Positions 58,526 to 64,000 of a DNA stretch of 64,000 nt are shown one piece after another. The notes under the pieces were generated by a model, which was not told where the DNA came from, did no database searches, and was given only the letters and a program-made list of their open reading frames with translations. Position numbers and translations under genes: made by a program. Numbering within the stretch: the first letter of the stretch is position 1; each line of letters starts with the position of its first letter. Origin of the DNA: JBBSDP01 sp038240605 (GTDB taxonomy: Bacteria > Planctomycetota > Phycisphaerae > Tepidisphaerales > Tepidisphaeraceae); NCBI GenBank assembly GCA_038240605.1, contig JBBSDP010000009.1, positions 48,639 through 112,638 of the forward strand, given 5' to 3'.

Positions 58526-58759
58526 ATGGACGAACGAATTGTCATTGATCCTCAGATCTGTCATGGCAAGCCCGTGATCGCCAATACGCGTACGCCCGTG
58601 TCCGTCGTGCTCTGACACCTTTCGGGGGGCGACAGCTTCGAGACGATTCGCCGCGAATATGACCTGACAGACGATGACATTCGCGCCGCGGTCGCATTCG
58701 CCAACGACGAGCTGTCCCGGCTGACGTTTCTGCCGGCCTCAAGGCGAAAGGGCGCCTGA
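58526..58759 (+). pseudogene. DUF433 antitoxin gene with in-frame stop
   Basis: ATG 58526 opens a frame reading DERIVIDPQICHGKPVIANT followed by RTPVSVVL, the diagnostic beginning of DUF433 antitoxins (I-x-x-x-P-x-I-C-x-G-K-P). TGA at 58613-58615 interrupts it, and the same frame continues HLSGGDSFETIRREYDLTDD, then IRAAVAFANDEL, to a stop at 58759 with intact family similarity. So a single nonsense change inactivates it. It is directly followed by the toxin-like gene at 58762, 2 bp away. Confidence 0.8.
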
Positions 58760-58761
58760 GC

Positions 58762-59138
58762 ATGAAATTCCTGGTTGACGCGAGTCTTCCGCGTACGTGC
58801 GTCGGATTGATCCGCCGGCACGGACACGAGGCCACGGACGTGCGTGACATCGGGCTCGGCGCCGCTCCCGATCCGATCATCGCCCGACATGCGAAGTGCG
58901 GTGGATTGGTGCTGGCCAGCGCCGACTTCGATTTCGCGGATATCCGGGTCTACCCGCCCTTGGAATACACCGGCATCGTGGTGATCGACCGCCCGGCGCC
59001 ACCGTCGCCGACGTTTTGGGAATGATCGAGCGGTTGCTGGAGGAACCGCTTGTCATCGCGGGCCTTCCGGGTCGTTTGGTAATCGTGGACTCCCTGCACA
59101 TTCGCCTCCGCCCGCGCCTGCCCGAGGGAGCGCCATGA
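58762..59138 (+). pseudogene. DUF5615 (PIN-like) toxin gene with frameshift
   Basis: The first frame encodes KFLVDASLPRTCVGLIRRHG, EATDVRDIGLGAAPDPII and LVLASADFDFADIR, the PIN-like DUF5615 core with its acidic residues (D in FLVDA, D in SADFDFAD). At about 58994 the frame is lost by one base; the correct continuation is PGATVADVLGMIERLLEEPL followed by VIAGLPGRLVIVDSLHIRLR, up to the stop at 59138. The first frame itself ends early at 59025. So both the antitoxin and the toxin of this module are broken, with different mutations. Confidence 0.8.
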
Positions 59139-59340
59139 ACACCCGGACCAGATACTCCGCACGCGCCGAGATGAGCCGGTCTCGGACATGACCGTGTCCC
59201 GCGGCAACACGTCCGTGCGATTTTCCTGCTCGATGCATGGCCCCAACCGCCGATATATTGAATCAACGTCAACCGGTTGTTACGCTGCGCCGGTGCGGCA
59301 GGGACGCCGCCTGCCGGGCAGACGGGAAAGGGATGTCCCC

Positions 59341-60813
59341 ATGCTTCTCCACCGTCTTCTTCAACAGTACGATTCGCGGATTTCGCTGCATGGGCTTCCG
59401 AATCTGGAAGTCACCGGCATTTGCGAGGACTCGCGCCGGCTTCGGCCCGCGGAGCTGTTCATCGCCCGCCCGGGAACCCGAGCGGATGGGGTGACCTTCC
59501 TGGAAGACGCCCGCAGCCGCGGTGCGGTGGCCGCCGTGGTCGCCAGCCGTTCGACGGAATCCCCCCTGCCGCAAGTGGTCGTGCCTGACCCCAACACGGC
59601 GGCCTCGCAGCTCGCACACCTCTTTCACGGCCGCCCTTCTGATTCCGTGCGGGTGCTGGGGATCACCGGGACCAACGGCAAGACGACGACGACCTACCTC
59701 CTGCGTCACCTGCTGGGCAAGTTCGGCTCGCGCTGCGGGATGATCGGCACCGTCGAGATCGACGATGGCCGCACCCGCCGTGAGGCGGAAATGACCACCC
59801 CCTCCGCCACCGACCTGGCCGGCCTGCTGGCGGCGATGCGCGACAACGGCTGCCGGGCATGCGCTGTGGAAGTTTCCAGCCACGCGCTGGACCAGGGCCG
59901 CGCCGCCGGGATCAACTTCGCGGGAGCGGCGTTTACCAACCTGACCGGCGACCACCTCGACTATCACAAGACGATGGACCAGTACGCCGACGCCAAGGCG
60001 CGCCTTTTCGCCGGCCTGGATGAATCGGCGGTGGCGGCAGTGAATGATGACGATCCTTACGCGGCGCGCATGATCCAATCCTGTCGCGCGCGGGTGATCC
60101 GCTACGGCTTTGGCGCGGGGGCCGATTACCGGGCTCGCTTTCCCGCCGTCAACTCCACCGGCACGCATTTCATCCTCATCACGCCTGACGGGCAGGCGGA
60201 GGTGAACATGCAGCTCATCGGCAAGCACAACATCGAGAACGCCCTGGCGGCGGCGGCGCTGGCGGGCGAAGCGTTCGGCCTCTCCGTTCACCAGATCGCC
60301 GCCGGCCTGCGCGATGCCCAGGGCGCTCCCGGCCGGCTTCAGGCGGTGCGGGCCGGCCAGCCGTTCGCGGTCCTCGCGGACTACGCCCACACCGACGATG
60401 CGATGGAAAACGTCCTCGCCGCCCTGCGCCCGCTCACCCGCGGCAAGCTGCGCGTGCTCTTCGGTTGCGGCGGCGATCGCGACCGGACCAAGCGCCCGCG
60501 CATGGCGCGGACCGCCGAGCGCCTCGCCGACGCGATCTACGTCACCAGCGACAACCCGCGCACCGAAGATGCCGGCTCGATCATCGACGAGATTTGCACG
60601 GGGTTTTCCGCGGACGCGCGAAACGAAGTAACCGTTGAGCCGGACCGTCGCGCTGCGATCGCCCGCATCCTGAACGATGCTTCGGCTGGCGATGTCGTCC
60701 TGCTGGCCGGCAAGGGACACGAGAATTACCAGATCATCGGCACCGAAAAACGCCGCTTCGACGATGTCGAAGAAGCCGGCCGAGTGCTACAGGAACGTTA
60801 CGCCGAAGTTTAA
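59341..60813 (+). CDS. murE: UDP-N-acetylmuramoyl-L-alanyl-D-glutamate--2,6-diaminopimelate ligase
   Basis: MurE adds meso-diaminopimelate to UDP-MurNAc-L-Ala-D-Glu in the cytoplasm during peptidoglycan synthesis. From ATGCTTCTCCAC (59341; GGGAAAGGGATG upstream) the protein has 490 residues. The ATP loop is GITGTNGKTTTTYLLRHLLG. NLTGDHLDYHKTMDQYADAK contains the typical N-L-x-x-D-H-L-D-x-H metal motif. SDNPRTEDAGSIIDEI carries the D-N-P-R sequence of DAP-specific enzymes, so the peptide is DAP-type rather than lysine. It is followed by murF after a palindromic repeat. A longer frame from 59188 is not supported. Confidence 0.95.
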   Translation: MLLHRLLQQYDSRISLHGLPNLEVTGICEDSRRLRPAELFIARPGTRADGVTFLEDARSRGAVAAVVASRSTESPLPQVVVPDPNTAASQLAHLFHGRPSDSVRVLGITGTNGKTTTTYLLRHLLGKFGSRCGMIGTVEIDDGRTRREAEMTTPSATDLAGLLAAMRDNGCRACAVEVSSHALDQGRAAGINFAGAAFTNLTGDHLDYHKTMDQYADAKARLFAGLDESAVAAVNDDDPYAARMIQSCRARVIRYGFGAGADYRARFPAVNSTGTHFILITPDGQAEVNMQLIGKHNIENALAAAALAGEAFGLSVHQIAAGLRDAQGAPGRLQAVRAGQPFAVLADYAHTDDAMENVLAALRPLTRGKLRVLFGCGGDRDRTKRPRMARTAERLADAIYVTSDNPRTEDAGSIIDEICTGFSADARNEVTVEPDRRAAIARILNDASAGDVVLLAGKGHENYQIIGTEKRRFDDVEEAGRVLQERYAEV

Positions 60814-60814
60814 G

Positions 60815-60956
60815 GATTGTCAGTCGTCCTGAGGATGTCAGTGGTCCGTTGTCAGTTGCCCGCTTCGTCCGACTGGCTTCTGTCTACTGGCGACTCCATC
60901 CGCCACGAACAACTGACAACGGACCACTGACAACGGACCACTGACAACTGACAATC
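60815..60956. repeat. TGTCAGTGGTCCGT-unit palindrome between murE and murF
   Basis: The left arm (60815-60858, GATTGTCAGTCGTCCTGAGG and ATGTCAGTGGTCCGTTGTCA) and the right arm (60908-60956, CAACTGACAACGGACCACTG repeated) are inverted copies of degenerate 7-14-bp units. The ~50-bp loop has no homology. The right arm ends immediately before the murF start codon, so it also overlaps the expected ribosome site. Confidence 0.85.
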
Positions 60957-60957
60957 A

Positions 60958-62367
60958 ATGAACGCACTCACGATTCGACAGATCCGGCAAGCAGTAGGCG
61001 GCAAGGCCTTGTCGCCGATCCCTTCAGACGCGCCGCCCATCACCGCCGTCTGTCACAACTCTCGCAGCATGGAGCCCTCCTGCCTCTTCATCGCAATTCG
61101 TGGCGAGAAGCACGATGGGCATCGTTATCTGCCTGACGCCGCGGCCGGCGGCGCCGTGGCGGCGCTGGTCGAGGAACCGCCCGCCAGCCCACTGCCGAAC
61201 GTGATCATGATCCAGGTTGAGGATACCCGCCGTGCGATGGGCAAGCTGGCCCGCTACGTGCGGCAGCAGCTCAAACGCTGCAAGGTGATCGCGGTCGCGG
61301 GCAGCAATGGCAAGACCAGCACCAAGCTCCTGATCGACGCCGCCCTGCACGGCCAGCGGCGCGGTTCGATCTCCCCCAAGAGCTACAACAACGACATTGG
61401 CGTGCCGCTCACGATCTTCCCCGCCGACCCGCGGCAGGATTACCTCGTGCTGGAGATGGGCACCAATCATCACGGCGAGATCAAGGTCCTCAGCGACATG
61501 GCCCTGCCTGATGTGGCGGTCATCACCAACTGCGGCGCCGAGCACCTCGAGGGACTCGACGACCTGATGGGCGTACGGCGGGAAAACGCCAGCATCATCT
61601 CCGGCCTCAATCCCAAGGGTCTGCTGGTCGTGAATGGCGACGACGCCGAACTTCTCAGCCTCGTCTCCGACTTCCCCTGCCAGCGTCTCACGTTCGGCTT
61701 CAAGGAGACCAACGACCTGTTCGCCACCGACGTGGTCTGCACCGATCGCGGCGTCGAGTTCAGCCTTAACGGCAGCCGACGCCGGGTCTTCGTCCCCATG
61801 CTGGGCCGGCACTCCGCCTGCAACGCCCTGGCCGCGATCGCGGTCGGGCGCAAGCTGGGCGTGAACGAGGCGGCGATCGTCGAGAGCCTCGCGGGCTCCG
61901 CCGGGGCGGAGATGCGGCTCCAACTCCAGCAAGTGGACGGGGTCACGGTCCTCAACGACGCCTACAACGCCAACCCCAACTCGATGCGCGCCGCCATTGA
62001 AACTGTCGCCGCACTTTCGACCACTGGGCGTCGCGTGGCGGTGCTGGGGGAGATGCGCGAGCTGGGCCGGTCGAGCGAACGCTATCACCGGGAGATCGGC
62101 GCCTTCGCGGCCACCGACGGCAAGCTCGACCTGCTCGCCTGCGTCGGTTCCGGCGGCCAGTTGATCGCCGACGCCGCCCTCCAGGCCGGCTTCCCCGCCA
62201 ACAAACTCCACCGCTTCCACAACGCCGCCGAAGCCGGCGCCGAACTCCCCGGCCTGCTCAACGACGGGGACTTGGTCCTTCTCAAAGCCTCGCGCGGCGT
62301 CCAGCTTGAATCCGTCGCCGCCGCATTGGCGACCCGCACGGGTTACATGCAGCGTGCGGCGTCGTAG
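60958..62367 (+). CDS. murF: UDP-N-acetylmuramoyl-tripeptide--D-alanyl-D-alanine ligase
   Basis: MurF adds D-Ala-D-Ala to the UDP-MurNAc tripeptide in the cytoplasm. The 469-residue protein has VCHNSRSMEPSCLFIAIRGE, the conserved D/N-S-R-x-x-x-x-G/C-x-L-F-x-A motif; the ATP loop VIAVAGSNGKTSTKLLIDAA; SPKSYNNDIGVPLTIF for the N-N-x-x-G-x-P pattern; and LEMGTNHHGEI. NDAYNANPNSMRAAIE is the signature in the C-terminal domain. The start codon touches the right arm of the palindrome, so a normal Shine-Dalgarno is absent; translation may depend on the hairpin or on coupling with murE. It ends 6 bp from the convergent rplT. Confidence 0.95.
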   Translation: MNALTIRQIRQAVGGKALSPIPSDAPPITAVCHNSRSMEPSCLFIAIRGEKHDGHRYLPDAAAGGAVAALVEEPPASPLPNVIMIQVEDTRRAMGKLARYVRQQLKRCKVIAVAGSNGKTSTKLLIDAALHGQRRGSISPKSYNNDIGVPLTIFPADPRQDYLVLEMGTNHHGEIKVLSDMALPDVAVITNCGAEHLEGLDDLMGVRRENASIISGLNPKGLLVVNGDDAELLSLVSDFPCQRLTFGFKETNDLFATDVVCTDRGVEFSLNGSRRRVFVPMLGRHSACNALAAIAVGRKLGVNEAAIVESLAGSAGAEMRLQLQQVDGVTVLNDAYNANPNSMRAAIETVAALSTTGRRVAVLGEMRELGRSSERYHREIGAFAATDGKLDLLACVGSGGQLIADAALQAGFPANKLHRFHNAAEAGAELPGLLNDGDLVLLKASRGVQLESVAAALATRTGYMQRAAS

Positions 62368-62373
62368 TCAGGC

Positions 62374-62757
62374 TTATGCCTTCGCTGCAGTCGGCGCGAG
62401 GATCTTCAAGTGCGGGCGGGCCTTTTCGACAATCGCGTCGAAACTCGCCGTGTCGCTGATCGCCAACTCGCTGAGCATCTTTCGATTCAGCTCGATGCCG
62501 GCCTCGATCAGCGCGGGAATGAACCGGTTGTAGGGGATGCCGCGGGCGCGAAGTGCTGCGCTGAGGCGGGTGATCCAGAGCTGGCGGAAGTGTCGCTTTC
62601 GCTGCCGGCGGTCGCGGGTGGCGTAAGCGCCGGCCTTTCGGGTGAACTCGATGGCCTGGCGGTAGATCGTTCCCGGTCCACCGACGAAGCCACTGGCTCG
62701 TTTCAGAACACGTTTGCGCTTGCGGGCATGGGCGGGTCCGCCCTTGGTACGCGGCAT
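62374..62757 (-). CDS. rplT: 50S ribosomal protein L20
   Basis: A 127-residue L20, which binds 23S rRNA early in assembly of the large subunit and can also act as a translational repressor of its own operon. PRTKGGPAHARKRKRVLKRA and ASGFVGGPGTIYRQAIEFTR at the start, and YATRDRRQRKRHFRQLWITR followed by LSAALR, match the family. The C-terminus is slightly longer and Ala-rich (KILAPTAAKA). Length and motifs are normal. It follows rpmI on the same strand, the normal order rpmI-rplT. Confidence 0.96.
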   Translation of the reverse strand: MPRTKGGPAHARKRKRVLKRASGFVGGPGTIYRQAIEFTRKAGAYATRDRRQRKRHFRQLWITRLSAALRARGIPYNRFIPALIEAGIELNRKMLSELAISDTASFDAIVEKARPHLKILAPTAAKA

Positions 62758-62857
62758 GGAAAACTCCTCGAGGTAAACGGAGCCAGAGGCACTCGGTCCG
62801 GAAAATCAATTCAACGGAGCGGGCTTGGCTGCGCCGGCAACGCGCCGGCGCTTGAAG

Positions 62858-62878
62858 GCGGGGCAAACGAAGCCCCGC
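62858..62878 (-). promoter_or_regulatory. hairpin between rpmI and rplT
   Basis: GCGGGGC (62858-62864) and GCCCCGC (62872-62878) form a 7-bp stem with a 7-base loop just after the rpmI stop codon. A second GC-rich inverted repeat (GCGCCGGC/GCCGGCGC, about 62831-62850) is adjacent. They might limit read-through between the two genes. No T-run is seen. Confidence 0.4.
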
Positions 62879-62884
62879 ACAGGA

Positions 62885-63154
62885 TTATTTTGCTGCTTTG
62901 GCCTTGGCGGTCTCGGCCAAAGCGCGCTCGTGCGCGACCTCGGCCGGGCGCTTCTTCTCGATCCCCATCAGCTTGCGCATGTTGCGGGCATGGCCCTCGA
63001 ACAGGATCGCCGGCCGGCGGAGCTTGCGGCGCTTGCCGGCGGGACGCGCGCTCATCAGGTGGGAGGTGAACGAGTGATGCCGTTTGAGCTTGCCGGTCTT
63101 GCTGACCTCGAACCGCTTGGCCACGCTCTTGTTCGGCTTGAACTTGTAAGCCAT
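62885..63154 (-). CDS. rpmI: 50S ribosomal protein L35
   Basis: An 89-residue L35. MAYKFKPNKSVAKRFEVSKT followed by GKLKRHHSFTSHLMSARPAG and KRRKLRRPAIL matches the conserved K-x-x-K-x-x-x-K-R and H-x-x-x-x-K-x-x-K-R-R-R-L patterns. The last 25 residues (IEKKRPAEVAHERALAETAK) are an extension rich in Ala and Lys. It precedes rplT. infC, the usual upstream partner, is not found before it; instead the region upstream runs into an insertion sequence at about 63260, 100 bp away. Confidence 0.95.
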   Translation of the reverse strand: MAYKFKPNKSVAKRFEVSKTGKLKRHHSFTSHLMSARPAGKRRKLRRPAILFEGHARNMRKLMGIEKKRPAEVAHERALAETAKAKAAK

Positions 63155-63262
63155 CGTCTTCCTTCGGAAAAAAACACCCGCTCCAAATAGAGCGGGGCGG
63201 GGATGGTATCAGGATCCACAGGTCAAGTCTAGCCGAGGAAGCGCGTCTTGTTGTACCGGAGT

Positions 63263-63303
63263 AGAAATGTCACCCCTTACCCGAAATAGAAGTGTCACCC
63301 CTT
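63263..63303. repeat. direct repeats at the left end of an insertion sequence
   Basis: AGAAATGTCACCCCTT (63263-63278) and AGAAGTGTCACCCCTT (63288-63303) are direct repeats 25 bp apart, with one mismatch, in front of the transposase gene. Their place fits subterminal transposase-binding sites. The exact element tip (perhaps around TGTACCGGAG, 63252) cannot be fixed without the right end. Confidence 0.55.
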
Positions 63304-63324
63304 GATCCGTGCTAAACGGATTTG

Positions 63325-64000
63325 ATGGGAGCTCTTCGAATGTCCGCAATTGAGCGTGTGCGTCTGGAGGCCTTTGGCCGTGTGAAGCGTGGTGAATTGA
63401 CGGTCGTGGCAGCCGCTGGGCTGGCGGGATTATCCGAGCGTCAGGCCCGGCGGGTGTGGAAGCGTTTCAACGAATTGGGTGACGCGGGTTTGGTGCATCG
63501 GCTTCGGGGTCGGCCGAGCAACCGGAGGTTGTCTGATGACGTTCGAGACCAGGTGCTCAAGTTGCACCAGGAGCGTTACGCGGATTTTGGTCCGACGCTG
63601 GCGTGCGAGAAGCTTGCCGAGGACGAGCTGGTGCTGAGTCCCGACACGCTGAGTTCGCTTTTGAAAGCCCGCGGGTTGTGGCGGCGGAAGCGTCGTCGCG
63701 GCCGTCATCGGAGGCGTCGCGAGCGTCGGGCGTGCCTGGGATCGTTGGTGCAGATGGACGGGAGCCATCACGACTGGTTCGAGGGTCGCCGCGGCAAATG
63801 CGTGCTGATGGTGATGATCGACGACGCAACCAACCGGACGTACGCCCGTCTGTATCCGGCGGAATCGACGGAGGCGGCGTTTGACGTGTTCCGCCGCTGG
63901 GTCAAGCGCCAGGGCTTGCCGCGGTCGCTGTATGTGGACCGTCACTCGATCTACCGGGATGAGGATCATCCCGATCGCCCGACGCAGTTCGGCCGGGCGA
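63325..64000 (+). CDS. ISNCY-type transposase (partial, runs off window)
   Basis: The frame from ATG 63325 stays open to the end of the window (at least 225 residues). It starts with a helix-turn-helix region (VVAAAGLAGLSERQARRVWK, RFNELGDAGLVHRLRGRPSN). The DDE core begins with VQMDGSHHDWFEGR (first Asp) and VLMVMIDDATNRTYARLY (second Asp). These match the ISNCY/ISDol1-like group of transposases, also with GLPRSLYVDRHSIYRDED. The third catalytic residue lies beyond the window. The gene is divergent from rpmI, and the element sits where infC would be expected. Confidence 0.85.
   Translation, partial: MGALRMSAIERVRLEAFGRVKRGELTVVAAAGLAGLSERQARRVWKRFNELGDAGLVHRLRGRPSNRRLSDDVRDQVLKLHQERYADFGPTLACEKLAEDELVLSPDTLSSLLKARGLWRRKRRRGRHRRRRERRACLGSLVQMDGSHHDWFEGRRGKCVLMVMIDDATNRTYARLYPAESTEAAFDVFRRWVKRQGLPRSLYVDRHSIYRDEDHPDRPTQFGRA

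Noticed and set aside
58613..58615. In-frame TGA in the DUF433 gene read as selenocysteine
   Set aside because: No Sec family of this type is known, no Sec-insertion hairpin is evident, and the neighbouring toxin gene is also broken, so simple decay is more likely.
1..64000. tRNA, rRNA or CRISPR loci
   Set aside because: No cloverleaf-like sequence with a TTCGANNC arm in a gap, no rRNA stretch and no regularly spaced repeats were recognised by eye; a dedicated search could still find a tRNA.

Overview
The window looks like part of a planctomycete chromosome, probably of the Phycisphaerae/Tepidisphaerales type; this placement is an inference. The supporting signs are: overall GC-rich DNA with long spurious antisense frames; an N-terminal LEPR-XLL-like motif on a large exported protein; two CRTAC1 (FG-GAP/ASPIC-UnbV) proteins; a prepilin-like protein with a DGH tail; a ThiD2-ThiE fusion; lipid A (lpxB) and diaminopimelate-type peptidoglycan genes (murE, murF, murJ); and many short palindromic repeats between and inside genes.

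Layout. 1-2.9 kb: end of nuoA, a thioredoxin-like [2Fe-2S] ferredoxin, a 5'-truncated group II intron that still has a domain V, and an AT-richer AAA ATPase gene. 3-17.7 kb: argH, a winged-helix regulator, exported beta-propeller-type proteins, a response regulator, a pseudopilin, lpxB, and a five-haem cytochrome/TPR protein followed by a GxxExxY gene held between inverted repeat arms and a second CRTAC1 gene. 17.7-18.6 kb: a Panacea-type toxin-antitoxin pair. 18.7-28.2 kb: a nitrate assimilation locus with a LysR regulator, a frameshifted NasS/CmpA-like nitrate-binding protein, a NarK-type transporter, NirA, a CysJ-like flavoprotein with an extra four-Cys domain, and a NarB-type nitrate reductase. 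The three enzymes form a complete route from nitrate to ammonium with their own electron-donating flavoprotein.

28-49 kb: an EF-G paralogue, a cytochrome c/copper monooxygenase-like protein with a redoxin, a Gld-type ABC operon (ATPase, permease, GldG, DUF4340), two GT87 mannosyltransferase-like proteins with a flippase, an AbrB antitoxin without its toxin, murJ, and a fragment of a REP-associated transposase abutting thiE. 49-54.4 kb: an orphan adenine methyltransferase, an ABC-F ATPase, a DUF4058 remnant, dciA and dnaN, with perfect DnaA boxes upstream of dnaN. 54.8-64 kb: a secreted hydrolase, UDP-sugar pyrophosphorylase, a stand-alone Avd-like four-helix protein, a decayed DUF433/DUF5615 toxin-antitoxin pair, murE-murF, rplT/rpmI, and the left end of an ISNCY-like insertion sequence running off the window.

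The most unusual theme is an abundance of palindromic elements. In one group the arms are degenerate tandem short units. Three members interrupt coding sequences in frame (a CRTAC1 gene, a GT87 gene and murJ), one sits between murE and murF, and one type (CGCCAAGACG units) brackets the GxxExxY gene while empty copies sit elsewhere. A separate REP-like palindrome (core CAGACATTCCTGTCTG) lies next to the RAYT transposase remnant. Together they suggest at least two independent families of hairpin-mobile DNA in this genome.
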